Source: Lyngbya sp. HA4199-MV5 (lineage in GTDB: Bacteria > Cyanobacteriota > Cyanobacteriia > Leptolyngbyales > Leptolyngbyaceae). Taken from it: DNA of 64,000 nucleotides. Below the pieces are notes generated by a model. That model saw only the letters and a program-made list of their open reading frames with translations, was not told the origin of the DNA and searched no databases. The position numbers and the translations under genes were made by a program. Shown in pieces: positions 55,282 to 63,683 of this stretch; positions within the stretch are counted from its first letter, which is position 1; each line of letters opens with the position of its first letter. Location: assembly GCA_019359375.1 (NCBI GenBank), contig JAHHHL010000024.1, forward strand, positions 44,316 to 108,315, written 5' to 3'.

Positions 55282-55497
55282 TTAGCCCGCGATTGCGGCG
55301 GATGTGAGGAAGCCGCTCAGTTCGAGTACCTTTAAATCGACCTTAGAGGATGCTAGGTCAATTTCTAACCCCACTACTCCTCCAGCGGCATCAAAATCAA
55401 CGACAACATCTGGGGCAACTTCCTCGGACTCAGTGCTGGGTTGATCGTTGAGCCGAATAGATAGGGTATCGGTATCGGGAAAGTAACGTATTTTCAT
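55282..55497 (-). CDS. DUF2283 protein (probable antitoxin-like partner)
   Basis: A 71-residue protein starting MKIRYFPDTDTLSIRLND, with VVVDFDAAGGVVGLEIDLAS, which is the DUF2283 pattern. DUF2283 proteins are commonly paired with a small upstream protein of toxin type. Its start overlaps the stop of the upstream gene by 4 bp (ATGA), so the two are translationally coupled. Which partner is toxic is not known from sequence. Confidence 0.88.
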   Translation of the reverse strand: MKIRYFPDTDTLSIRLNDQPSTESEEVAPDVVVDFDAAGGVVGLEIDLASSKVDLKVLELSGFLTSAAIAG

Positions 55498-55748
55498 GGC
55501 TCTAGTCCTCTCTGTAGTCTTGAGCGGAAGTTGCGATCGAAGTAGGCATTGTGGAAAGTCTCATCATCTTCCAGCAGGATCACTCGCAGCACGCGATCGC
55601 TAGCTTCGGAGACGATCGCCCAATAGCTGATACGTCCATTTTGCTGCACAACTCGCTTGAGTGGAGAAGCAACAACACGCTGGCACCATTGGCGCTGAAT
55701 TTCAGGACGCTCCAGTAGTTTTTGCTCAAAGTAGTCGGTTGTTTTCAT
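55494..55748 (-). CDS. Small protein paired with DUF2283, putative toxin
   Basis: An 84-residue basic protein: YFEQKLLERPEIQRQWCQRVV, then ISYWAIVSEASDRVLRVILLEDDETFHNAYFDRNFR. The pattern resembles the DUF4258/RelE-like small proteins found beside DUF2283, but I cannot name the family firmly. ATG 55748 is chosen over ATG 55760; neither has a clear SD. It overlaps the DUF2283 gene by 4 bp. A toxin role is inferred from the two-gene layout and the neighbouring toxin-antitoxin modules. Confidence 0.75.
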   Translation of the reverse strand: MKTTDYFEQKLLERPEIQRQWCQRVVASPLKRVVQQNGRISYWAIVSEASDRVLRVILLEDDETFHNAYFDRNFRSRLQRGLEP

Positions 55749-55794
55749 GGATGACTGCAAGCCGCGAGCGTAGCCGATGAGTCTCTATGATCGT

Positions 55795-55857
55795 CGATAA
55801 TGGACGAAATTCTCTGCTCAAGTCTTGTTGCTTGCCGTATCGTCTCCCTCAAAATGC
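55795..55857 (+). repeat. Module-flanking direct repeat, copy B
   Basis: CGATAATGGACGAAATTCTC...CTCAAGTCTTGTTGCTTGCCG...CGTCTCCCTCAAAATGC. It ends exactly next to the 3' end of the RelE-type toxin gene (stop at 55858) and starts 47 bp upstream of the DUF2283 module. Confidence 0.9.
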
Positions 55858-56118
55858 CTACCGATAGACCTCACTGCGATGGGCGATCAGCAGCACAGTA
55901 ATCACTTGATGCGCCTCATCGACTTGATAGACCACTCGCCAATCACCCACCCGGTAGCGCAAGCAACCTGTAAAGGAACCTCTGAGCCGCTTAATGTTCG
56001 GATGATTGTAGGGTGTCTCTTGCAGTTGCTCAAAGCAGCGATTGAGACGTTCAGCTAGCGGATCATCAACTTGCTCGTAAAACTTCTGCGCTTTACGGGT
56101 CAATACCAGTTCATACAT
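55858..56118 (-). CDS. RelE/ParE-superfamily toxin (YafQ/mRNA-degrading type)
   Basis: An 86-residue toxin: MYELVLTRKAQKFYEQVDDPLAERLNRCFEQL, then NIKRLRGSFTGCLRYRVGDWRVVYQVDEAHQVITVLLIAHRSEVY. This is the RelE-type fold, with the conserved RxGxxRVVY and HRxxVY residues. Translation starts inside the end of the upstream antitoxin gene (8-bp overlap). It probably cleaves ribosome-bound mRNA; a gyrase-poisoning ParE function cannot be excluded. Confidence 0.9.
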   Translation of the reverse strand: MYELVLTRKAQKFYEQVDDPLAERLNRCFEQLQETPYNHPNIKRLRGSFTGCLRYRVGDWRVVYQVDEAHQVITVLLIAHRSEVYR

Positions 56119-56353
56119 GCCGTCGAACGCGATCGAAGGGTACAACCTCTCCAGCTTCCGCTTCTTGCCTCGCTTCACGGAAAGCCGTCTCGAAGCCAGG
56201 AATGTTGAGCAGTTCTGCTGTGGCTTCGGTTTCTTCTCGTTCTTCCAAATAGGCTAGAAAGTCGCTGACGACCCGCAACCGCTCTGGCGAAAGTCTCCGC
56301 AAACGTTTCTCAGCATCCTGTAAAAGAGTTGTGTCGTCTTGACGGGATTCCAT
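56111..56353 (-). CDS. Antitoxin of the RelE-type module
   Basis: An 80-residue acidic helical protein: LLQDAEKRLRRLSPERLRVVSDFLAYLEEREETEATAELLNIPGFETAFREA. It overlaps the toxin gene by 8 bp and precedes it, the usual order. SPERLRVVSDFLAYLEERE resembles the AbrB- or DUF2281-like antitoxins seen with such toxins in cyanobacteria. ATG 56353 is chosen; ATG 56386 and 56413 are open alternatives. It probably represses its own promoter. Confidence 0.85.
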   Translation of the reverse strand: MESRQDDTTLLQDAEKRLRRLSPERLRVVSDFLAYLEEREETEATAELLNIPGFETAFREARQEAEAGEVVPFDRVRRHV

Positions 56354-56518
56354 CTGCGTAGCCCTAACGCTGCATGACTCTTTCATCCTACATCCACAGC
56401 AAACGCCTCTCATTCTGCACTTTGTTCTTTAAGACTTGCTCAGTCGAAACCTGACCCGATCGCCCCATTAAACCCACATGCCAGAGGAAAGCTGACTGGC
56501 AGCACCGACCCATCTCGA

Positions 56519-56581
56519 CGATAATAGACGAAATTCTCTGCTCAGGTCTTGTTGCTTGCCGTCTCGTCTCCCTCAAAGGCA
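56519..56581 (+). repeat. Module-flanking direct repeat, copy C
   Basis: CGATAATAGACGAAATTCTC...CTCAGGTCTTGTTGCTTGCCG...CGTCTCCCTCAAAGGCA, nearly identical to copy B. It lies upstream of the RelE-type module. 56354-56518 holds no credible gene. Confidence 0.9.
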
Positions 56582-56611
56582 CTGCCTCATGTTTGGAAGC
56601 TGCGTTCACAG

Positions 56612-56700
56612 ATCGTTCCCCCCACTCCCTACTCCCTACTCCCCCTTGCCCTCTTCTTCACCCTCGCCCTTACCCTCACCCTCCTCACCACTGGAGTCAG
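56612..56700. repeat. Low-complexity CCCTACTCC/CCCTCACC stretch
   Basis: Runs of CCCTACTCCC followed by CACCCTCGCCCTTACCCTCACC. Short frames here have no ribosome site and encode only Pro/Ser/Leu runs, so no gene is called in 56582-56894. Confidence 0.75.
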
Positions 56701-56820
56701 CGCTAAGGAAACGAAGCCCAAACTGCACCTATAGTACATAAGCTTTGGAAAGTTTCTGTGACCGATCGCGCTGTAGAAGAATATTAGTTTAGAGAGAACT
56801 TGCTAAAGACAGCACATCTG

Positions 56821-56861
56821 TCATAATAATCAAAATCCTCTGCTTAGGCTTTATTGCTTGA
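56821..56861 (+). repeat. Decayed copy D of the module-flanking repeat
   Basis: ATAATAATCAAAATCCTCTG-CTTAGGCTTTATTGCTTG aligns with the left and central parts of copies B and C. It lies 34 bp upstream of the HEAT-NACHT gene. Confidence 0.55.
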
Positions 56862-56894
56862 ATTGAGCCTTCTCCCAGATAGGTTTCACTAACT

Positions 56895-59849
56895 ATGTCA
56901 GCAAATCCCAGTAAAGCTCGAGAATTTAAAGAGCATAGCAATAACCGCTTTTTCTCAGATTTTTCGATGCCTTTGCTAGGTTTTTCAATATTGCTGCTTT
57001 TAACAATAAAAGTGCAAGCGCAAGAATGCTCTGAAAGAGCGATTAAAGAATATATTGATACTCATTCTATCAATTTGTTAACGCAGTGTCGCTCAAAAGG
57101 GTTTCCTATTCTTGTAGCGATTGTGCGAGATAAAAAAGTTAATCCATTGCTCCGAGTAGATGCAATTGAGATGTGGGGAAGCGATCCGAATCCGAGTAAA
57201 ATTGTCCCGTACTTTAACGCGGTGGTTAAAGACAAAAGTGACTTAATAGCTGTCCGCAAAAGTGCAGCTTGGGCTTTAGGATATATCGGAATAGATGCGG
57301 AAGGATCTGTTTCGGATCTTCAAGCAGTTCTTGTAGATAAAAATGATTCAGAAATCGTTCGTGAGGCTACTGCGTACGCATTAGGGCAAATTGGAGCGAA
57401 ACCAGATAAGACGGTTCCAGTACTTCTAAGCGTTCTCAATGACAAGACTAATTCTGTACCTATCCGCGTCAGTGCTGCTGGTGCTTTGAGTAATTTTGGG
57501 AAAGATGCTAAGGAAGCTATTTCTGCTCTCTTATCAATCTTGAAGGACAAGAGTGAAGTTTCGGCTGTACGTGCTAGCGCTGCCAATGCTTTGAGCGAGT
57601 TTGGAGCAGACGCTAGAAAAGAAGTTGTCTCTCAGCTTTTAGTAAGAATCAAAGACAGAAGTGATACTTGGATCATTCGTAGCAGTGCCGCTTATGCTTT
57701 GAGTAACTTTGGTGCAGATGCTAAAGAAGTGAACCAAGACCTTCAAGCGATTCTCAAGGATGAGAGCGATGCTCCATCTGTACGAATTGCTGTTGCATGG
57801 GCATTAAAAACAATAAGTTCAGATGCTAAGGAAGCCGCTCCTGCTCTCCTAAAAATATTAAAAGATAAGAGTGTTAGCTGGGATCATGATGATGCTGCTG
57901 ATGCTTTATTTGTGCTTGGCTCAGATGCAAAGGAAATTGCTCCTCAATTGTTGGTAATTATTGAAGACAGAAACACAAGTCGAACAGTTCGCGCAAGTCT
58001 TCTATATGCTCTAGGAAGAATTGGCGCGAACACTGAGAAAGTCGCTCCTCAACTTTTAAAAATCTTTAGGAATGAAAATAAGGACCAAGATATTCGGTTT
58101 GGTGCGGCTTATGCGCTGGCAAAATCTGGTTTAAATTCTACAGAGATACTCTCTGAGATTTTAGCTACTCTTAAAGATAAGAACATTAGGCGGGAGATGC
58201 GTCTGGATGCGTCCAGGGCTATGGTGTTTAGGGCTGAATCTCTCAATGATAGAGTAAGAAATATATCTATAGAGCAATTAGAAGGAGACAAAAAAGAATT
58301 AAACAATGTTCTTGCAGTAATGAGGAATGTTAAAGACCTCAGGAATGATCTCGAAGATCATGAGAAAAGTGTTCAAAGAGCACTGAACTCTCTTGAAAGT
58401 GAATATAGATCTCGCCTTTTTCAGAAAACAGTTAAGCAGTGGGTTCTCACTGGTGCTACTACCTGGATTGCTCATGCCAGCTTCTGGTTGATGTTGGTTT
58501 TTTTTTACCCTAGAATTCCTCAAATCCAGGCAATCTTCTTCTGGAATCCGTGGGTTCGCACCATTCTCGGTTTCGGCTATGTCAGCTTCCTCCTCACCTG
58601 GATTCCGTTTCTGCGGCGCAAGCTGTTTGCTCCGTTTCGGTTCTCGTTGCTGGCAGACGCGGGACTCAACCACTTCCACCCCGATACCTATTTCTCAGAG
58701 TCCAATGTGAGAGAACTGGCAGCAGGGGATGAACAAGCCATCACGCGGATCATTCCCGAAATTAAAGGGCAGGTGATTTTGGAGGGCGATTCGGGATTGG
58801 GCAAGACGATGTTTTTGCGGCATTTGCTTCAGCAGTCAAAGCGGATTGTGGTCTATCTGCCTGCCACTAAATGCGCTGAGGGTGTGATTGAAGCGATTCA
58901 AAAAAAGCTACACGGCGACGAGATTAAAGACACCAAGTTTTTGCAAAGCCTGATTTACAGCGGAGCCATTGACATCTGCATCGACGGACTCAACGAAGTC
59001 AACCCCGACACACGGGCAAAGATCACCCAGTTCGTGGAGAGCCACTTTAAGGGCAACATTCTCATGACCACGCAACCGCTCGAATGGTTGCCGCCCTCCA
59101 CTGCTAAAACCTACGTCATGCAACCCCTTCAGCCAGAGCAGATTGAGCGCTATTTACTCTCCCGTCAGCCGTCCCTACCCAAAGCCGCACCCGTGCAGGG
59201 AAAAGACTATGAACAGGCGTGTCGCACTTTTCTGAACAATATGCTGGGTGCCCAAACGCCCCTTTCCCCAGAGGAACTGAAGACTGCTCGTACCGTTCTC
59301 TCGAACCCGATGGAGTTGACACTGGCAGCGTGGATGCTGGCAGACGACAAACAGCCCGATCTGTTCAACCTGCGGCAACAGCAATATGAACAAATGGCAG
59401 AGCAGTATCGCCGCACCTGGAATCAGGACTTTCCGCTGAAGCAATTTTCGGAAGCGGTCTATCAGCAGTGGTTGCTGGATCAAAAGGCATTGCCAGCAGA
59501 CAAGTTCTACAACGAATTGCTGTGTATGGAAGACGAGAAATTCCGTATGGTGGTGAGTCGCCAGTGGAAGGATGCGAAGGGCGAGGCGAAGAAGGAATGG
59601 TACTTCCGCCACGACAAGATTGCGGAGTTCTTTCTGGTGCAGACGTTTCTCGGCAAAGGTGCGGATGCTGAAGCACGCTTACTCGACCACATCGGCGATT
59701 CACGCTTTCGAGGGGTCTATTTCCTATTGGCAACGCTGATGGATCTGGAGGCGGCAAAAGATCTGCGAGAAAAGCTCATCCAATATGCGGCGGATACGAA
59801 AGACCATACGGTGAGCGATACGTTTGTGCAGTTGTTGCGTTTCCGCTAG
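56895..59849 (+). CDS. HEAT-repeat protein fused to a membrane-linked NACHT (STAND) NTPase, 984 aa
   Basis: Residues 24-44 are a hydrophobic signal-like segment ending VQAQE. Residues about 80-450 contain eight to ten HEAT/PBS-lyase-type repeats (VRxSAAxALxxxGxDAKEAxxxLLxILKDK). A coiled coil lies at about 465-510, and two hydrophobic segments at about 516-541 and 553-575. A NACHT domain follows, with Walker A EGDSGLGKTMFL (about 630) and Walker B AIDICIDGLNEV (about 690), then helical regions ending in EWYFRHDKIAEFFL. STAND NTPases act as ligand-triggered switches; no effector enzyme domain is visible, so the output is unknown. The first 1.6 kb is clearly more AT-rich than the rest. Toxin-antitoxin modules and a repeat lie just upstream. 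Confidence 0.82.
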   Translation: MSANPSKAREFKEHSNNRFFSDFSMPLLGFSILLLLTIKVQAQECSERAIKEYIDTHSINLLTQCRSKGFPILVAIVRDKKVNPLLRVDAIEMWGSDPNPSKIVPYFNAVVKDKSDLIAVRKSAAWALGYIGIDAEGSVSDLQAVLVDKNDSEIVREATAYALGQIGAKPDKTVPVLLSVLNDKTNSVPIRVSAAGALSNFGKDAKEAISALLSILKDKSEVSAVRASAANALSEFGADARKEVVSQLLVRIKDRSDTWIIRSSAAYALSNFGADAKEVNQDLQAILKDESDAPSVRIAVAWALKTISSDAKEAAPALLKILKDKSVSWDHDDAADALFVLGSDAKEIAPQLLVIIEDRNTSRTVRASLLYALGRIGANTEKVAPQLLKIFRNENKDQDIRFGAAYALAKSGLNSTEILSEILATLKDKNIRREMRLDASRAMVFRAESLNDRVRNISIEQLEGDKKELNNVLAVMRNVKDLRNDLEDHEKSVQRALNSLESEYRSRLFQKTVKQWVLTGATTWIAHASFWLMLVFFYPRIPQIQAIFFWNPWVRTILGFGYVSFLLTWIPFLRRKLFAPFRFSLLADAGLNHFHPDTYFSESNVRELAAGDEQAITRIIPEIKGQVILEGDSGLGKTMFLRHLLQQSKRIVVYLPATKCAEGVIEAIQKKLHGDEIKDTKFLQSLIYSGAIDICIDGLNEVNPDTRAKITQFVESHFKGNILMTTQPLEWLPPSTAKTYVMQPLQPEQIERYLLSRQPSLPKAAPVQGKDYEQACRTFLNNMLGAQTPLSPEELKTARTVLSNPMELTLAAWMLADDKQPDLFNLRQQQYEQMAEQYRRTWNQDFPLKQFSEAVYQQWLLDQKALPADKFYNELLCMEDEKFRMVVSRQWKDAKGEAKKEWYFRHDKIAEFFLVQTFLGKGADAEARLLDHIGDSRFRGVYFLLATLMDLEAAKDLREKLIQYAADTKDHTVSDTFVQLLRFR

Positions 59850-59860
59850 CAAATCCAATC

Positions 59861-59930
59861 GTAAGGGCTTAGCATGTGGCAGGTGTGCTTTCGGTGATGG
59901 CAGCTTTTCGCCCGCATGCTAAGCCCCTAC
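59861..59930. repeat. Perfect 12-bp inverted repeat between convergent genes
   Basis: GGGCTTAGCATG (59865-59876) and CATGCTAAGCCC (59915-59926), with GTA/TAC just outside and a 38-nt loop. It may serve as a bidirectional terminator and also looks like a dispersed cyanobacterial palindrome. Confidence 0.75.
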
Positions 59931-59972
59931 AGAATGATCGGTTTGTTCTCATTCCTAAATGAAACCACTCTG

Positions 59973-60881
59973 CTAACCAGATTCATCGAGGAAGCTGACT
60001 TGCTCTAATGTGGCACGATCGTCCAGCAAGTTGGCGATCGCCACCCGTGCAGCGCGACTGCTACGCCAATATTGGCTGTGATCAGCGACCAACCCCAACG
60101 CCATTGTCACATCCCCCAGTTGCTTTTTGAGAAAGCTGCGATCGCCCAGGTAGTGATCCTGAAAATACAGCGTTGAATCCTCTAGCTCCAGGCTGGCGCG
60201 AATGGGGTAGGCAAACACATCCGATGCATGAATCACGTTGACCCAACGCAGAGGTTCCGCTGTGTAGCGACTGGCAAACGCTTTGAGCCGATCGCCGTTA
60301 ATGCGTAAAAACTGGCTAAAAATCATGATGGGCGACCCAAATGTAGTCACGCTTCGGAGTTTGACCTTGCGCCCTTCACTGCGTCCGCTCAGCCCCTTAA
60401 TGGCATGGCGGATGTAGAACGCTGGATCCGTATCGTCAAAGCTTTCGGAAAACAGAATGTCCCACAAGATCACGCTGCCCAGAGAATGCGCCACGATGTG
60501 CAGGTCTTCCTCAAACGGGGTGTCGGTCAGGAAGCTGAGCAACTGTACCGCAATGAGTCGCCGCACTTCGCGCCCCTGCTGACTGTTCAAATAGCTAAAA
60601 ATATCGTTAAAAAAGCCAGTAATCAACTGTTCGCGTCGTTGGCGATAGTGAAACACATCATCCAGGTCGATTTGAGGATGCTCCCACTTGAAAGCTTCCA
60701 GGTCTTGCTGAATCAAGCCCCACAATTCGTCTGTGCGACCCAGCGCATCGCCCCAAAAGGAAGAGTAAAACTCTGGGCTGGACAACCCTTGATCGAGAAA
60801 GTCGCTGATGATGCGCGATCGCAACGGGTCAGCATACCCGCTCTCTCTGACCGAGGCTCCATGCATAAACCAAACCAACAT
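59973..60881 (-). CDS. Alpha/beta-hydrolase-like protein, 302 aa
   Basis: A probable serine hydrolase. LHIVAHSLGSVILWDIL is the nucleophile elbow (AHSLGS in place of GxSxG). MLVWFMHGASV could form the oxyanion region, and SVTTFGSPIMIF is typical of lipase-like folds. The C-terminal VADHSQYW may hold the catalytic His. There is no signal peptide, and the substrate is unknown. GAGGAG lies 7 nt before ATG 60881. It starts 29 bp after the next hydrolase gene, so the two form an operon. Confidence 0.78.
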   Translation of the reverse strand: MLVWFMHGASVRESGYADPLRSRIISDFLDQGLSSPEFYSSFWGDALGRTDELWGLIQQDLEAFKWEHPQIDLDDVFHYRQRREQLITGFFNDIFSYLNSQQGREVRRLIAVQLLSFLTDTPFEEDLHIVAHSLGSVILWDILFSESFDDTDPAFYIRHAIKGLSGRSEGRKVKLRSVTTFGSPIMIFSQFLRINGDRLKAFASRYTAEPLRWVNVIHASDVFAYPIRASLELEDSTLYFQDHYLGDRSFLKKQLGDVTMALGLVADHSQYWRSSRAARVAIANLLDDRATLEQVSFLDESG

Positions 60882-60910
60882 TGCGTGCTCCTCAGCCGTC
60901 TTCTTAATTC

Positions 60911-61774
60911 TCAGGCATCATATTGAGCCAAAATTGTGCGGATCTGGTTTGCTACGGCGGCTGTTTGCTCCACCATTGCCAGATGCCCACAGTCGCCAAT
61001 TTCGACCACATTATCACCACACGCATGAAACAGGCGGTGAAAGCTGGCTAGATGACGCACATACTTCGGCTCCATAATCGGGTCTTGTGCCCCAGCCATA
61101 AAGTACACAGGCTGCTTTAGCCGTGCGACCACCTGCGGCAAGAGATGGACTTCGGCTTCGGTCGTCGAATCGAGCAACATGCCTAGCGCGGCTTCTGGAG
61201 TAGCGGCTACAAAGTCTAGCAAGCGCTGTCGTCCCCAGCGACGGGCGATCGCACGAGTCACACTAGCTCGTGTAAATGGCAAGTCAAGCAGCGGAATGTG
61301 GCACAGCCAGCGGGGACGAAACTTCACCAACTGCTGCCCAACCGCCCGAAAGCGATCGAACTCTTCTTTCAAATAAATGCCGCCCCCAGAGTTCACGCAA
61401 ATCACGCCCTTAATTTGCTCCGGCAGTTGGTCTGCTCCCCAGAGCGCAACGCTGCCACCGATCGAATGCCCGACCAGCCACGCTTGTTCAATGTGCAGTT
61501 GCTTCAGCAGAAGCGCTAAATCCTCGGCGTAGTCAAGCAAGCCATAGCCAACGAGAACAGGGCGATCAGTTGCCGACTGACAGGGCTGCGAATCACCAAA
61601 CCCTCGCAAATCGTAAGAAAGACATTGATAGTCAGGTGACAGTTGCTCAACTAAAGGGTGCCAGTAGTGGCGGCTGAGGAGCCAGCCATGAATAAAGACC
61701 AGGACAGCCCTGGAAGGAGTGGGAGCCGTCAATTCGTAAGCGTGCGGCACTCCCAAAATGTCGATCGTCTGCAT
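60911..61774 (-). CDS. Alpha/beta hydrolase, 287 aa
   Basis: Classic alpha/beta hydrolase: VFIHGWLLSRHYWHPLVEQL (oxyanion HG motif), YDLRGFGDSQ, WLVGHSIGGSVALWGA (nucleophile Ser), MAGAQDPIMEP (Asp) and IGDCGHLAMVEQ (His). All catalytic residues are present. The substrate is unknown. ATG 61774 is preferred to a GTG at 61777. It is the first gene of a two-gene operon with the hydrolase at 59973. Confidence 0.88.
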   Translation of the reverse strand: MQTIDILGVPHAYELTAPTPSRAVLVFIHGWLLSRHYWHPLVEQLSPDYQCLSYDLRGFGDSQPCQSATDRPVLVGYGLLDYAEDLALLLKQLHIEQAWLVGHSIGGSVALWGADQLPEQIKGVICVNSGGGIYLKEEFDRFRAVGQQLVKFRPRWLCHIPLLDLPFTRASVTRAIARRWGRQRLLDFVAATPEAALGMLLDSTTEAEVHLLPQVVARLKQPVYFMAGAQDPIMEPKYVRHLASFHRLFHACGDNVVEIGDCGHLAMVEQTAAVANQIRTILAQYDA

Positions 61775-61794
61775 CACTCTATCGTAAACCGATC

Positions 61795-62090
61795 GGGGGG
61801 AAAGGCTAAAGAGGAAAGGCTAAAGGCTAAAGGCTAAAAAATCCTTACCCCCTATTCTCCTATTCTCCTGTTCTAGCTGTCAGTTGGGAGTTTTGAGTTG
61901 AAAGAGAGCGGTCAACTGTCTGGGTCTACTCTAAAAACCAACAACCAACAACTTTTCTTGAATGCCCTTTCTTGGATGCCTGAAAGGCTTTAAGGGCTAT
62001 ACAACTCCTTTATCCCTTATCCTTCATCCTTTATCCTTTCCTACGCCCCACTCCCACCTTCTGCCTTCTGCCGCCTGCCTTCTGCCTTAT
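61795..62090. repeat. Repeat-rich intergenic stretch
   Basis: AAAGGCTAAAGGCTAAAGG units, then CAACCAACAACT, TTATCCTTCATCC and CTTCTGCCTTCTGCC runs. It fills the whole gap 61778-62091. No gene is seen. Confidence 0.8.
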
Positions 62091-62091
62091 C

Positions 62092-62817
62092 TTAAAACCG
62101 TCGCCCCAAAAGCCTCTGCTTCATGCCCTCAGCAATTTTTTGCCCCAGATATTCTGGAATCAGGCTTTCATTAGGACCCAGCAGATACAGAATCAGACGG
62201 GTACGACCGCGCCAGACCAACAGGTTCGCATTCACCACCAGCAGATCCTCTTGCCAGATGGCGTACATCACCTTATAAAAGAGTCCTGGCTGGTTATCTG
62301 CCTCAATAAGCAGCGCGGGCAGGTGAAAGACCGGATCGACATAAAACTCAGTCTCTACTTGCTCCAACCCTGCATCGAGGTTAAACTCGACCGCCAGCAT
62401 TTCCTCAACCTCAAAGCGTCCTGCCAATGCCTCTCGAATGGCGCGACAGACATTTTCAGCCGTTTTTTCACTCAAAGCCTTCCCGCTGCGAGAGACAATC
62501 AGCTTAACAAAGACCAGCATAGGCGGGTAGATCTGCCCATACAGGCTCAGGCTATGAATGGTGAGACCATACGCCGCGAGCACGCCAAAAATATCGCTCA
62601 GTAGGAACGACTGGTTACGATACGCGAAATGCAACGCGCTTTTGCTGCCTTCTGGCTTCAGCTCAATGACGGCTTGCTTGGTTTTGTAGAGGTGATACGC
62701 CAGTCTCAAATTTTGCAGTTGAATCTCGCTGCTGACAAACTGCTCATAGAACTGGGGAAACGCCCGGTTGAAGCGCTTCAAGAGTTCTAGCGTCGATGAC
62801 TTTAAGCCCAGCGCCAT
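62092..62817 (-). CDS. ACT-domain protein, 241 aa
   Basis: A conserved cyanobacterial protein with two ACT-like regions. The second, LPALLIEADNQPGLFYKVMYAIWQEDLLVVNANLLVWRGRTRLILYLL, matches the beta-alpha-beta pattern with the conserved Gly. The first is LSDIFGVLAAYGLTIHSLSLYGQIYPPMLVFVKLIV. This tandem arrangement recalls the C-terminus of GlnD uridylyltransferases, but no nucleotidyltransferase or HD domain is present. It may sense an amino acid; the role is not known. Repeats fill the gap downstream, and it is divergent from ycf52. Confidence 0.8.
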   Translation of the reverse strand: MALGLKSSTLELLKRFNRAFPQFYEQFVSSEIQLQNLRLAYHLYKTKQAVIELKPEGSKSALHFAYRNQSFLLSDIFGVLAAYGLTIHSLSLYGQIYPPMLVFVKLIVSRSGKALSEKTAENVCRAIREALAGRFEVEEMLAVEFNLDAGLEQVETEFYVDPVFHLPALLIEADNQPGLFYKVMYAIWQEDLLVVNANLLVWRGRTRLILYLLGPNESLIPEYLGQKIAEGMKQRLLGRRF

Positions 62818-63046
62818 AATCGAAAAACTCGTTTGTTTAGGTGAAGACCATCTGTACTGCGAACGATCGGTCAGCGTTAGAGCTTTTACTTTAGGTTAAT
62901 GATCGCCTCATGTCCAAGCTCTGGTGTCATTTTCTTCGCACATGTTGACTGGTTGATGAATCTGGCTAGAGAAACCGCACGCAGAAAGGGCACAGAGCGT
63001 ATACTATCTATTACCGAGATCTAACTACTACCTTAACCACGCTCGC

Positions 63047-63568
63047 ATGGGTTTTTGGAAAAGCCTGTTTAGCAGTTCTGATGCCCCCTCCGCATCTCAG
63101 GCGATGCAAGTGGAGGATTATCCCAGCAGGGCTGCTGGCGATCGACCTCACGCTCGCATCTTTTTTAGCACAGAGCGAGAAATCGACCTGTACGAACTCG
63201 AAGAATTGTGTGATGCGGTTGGCTGGTCTCGCCGTCCCCTGCGAAAAGTCAAAAAAGCAATACAGCATAGTTTTTTAGTCGTCTCAATGTGGGAGCAACA
63301 AGGATCGCATCGGCGGCTCATTGGCTTTTCACGCGCCACTTCTGACCATGCCTTTAACGCTACCATCTGGGATGTGGTGGTTCACCCAGACTTTCAAAGT
63401 AAAGGGTTGGGCAAAGCGCTCATGAAGCAGGTGATCAAGAAACTGCGAAGCGAAGATATTAGTAACATTACGCTGTTTGCCGACCCACAAGTAGTGGATT
63501 TTTACCGAAATTTAGGCTTTATGTCTGATCCAGAAGGCATTAAAGGCATGTTCTGGTACCCCGATTAG
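63047..63568 (+). CDS. ycf52: GNAT acetyltransferase, Ycf52 type
   Basis: A 173-residue GNAT protein of the Ycf52 group, related to plant plastid acetyltransferases (NSI/SNAT). [38 protein letters not shown] is the group signature. [24 protein letters not shown] is the acetyl-CoA-binding QxxGxG/A region, and FYRNLGF is the usual C-terminal motif. The natural substrate in cyanobacteria is not settled. It is divergent from the ACT-domain gene across 229 bp. Confidence 0.9.
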   Translation: MGFWKSLFSSSDAPSASQAMQVEDYPSRAAGDRPHARIFFSTEREIDLYELEELCDAVGWSRRPLRKVKKAIQHSFLVVSMWEQQGSHRRLIGFSRATSDHAFNATIWDVVVHPDFQSKGLGKALMKQVIKKLRSEDISNITLFADPQVVDFYRNLGFMSDPEGIKGMFWYPD

Positions 63569-63683
63569 ACGAAGAGGGTACGAAGAATGGGATGTGAGCG
63601 ATCGGTTCTGAGTTGTCTATGGCGGCGTTGCTAAACCTTGGGATCAAGCCATCCGAGTCACACTTTTACGCTACCCTCTTCTG

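Noticed and set aside
56549..56741. Two overlapping 61-codon frames rich in Pro/Ser/Leu
   Set aside because: They translate a CCCTACTCC/CCCTCACC low-complexity tract and copy C of the direct repeat, and both lack a ribosome site.
54641..56861. Possible integron or CRISPR organisation of the repeat-separated modules
   Set aside because: The repeats are about 65 bp, 600-700 bp apart, lack attC-like imperfect palindromes, and there is no integrase or cas gene; only a generic cassette-like layout is supported.
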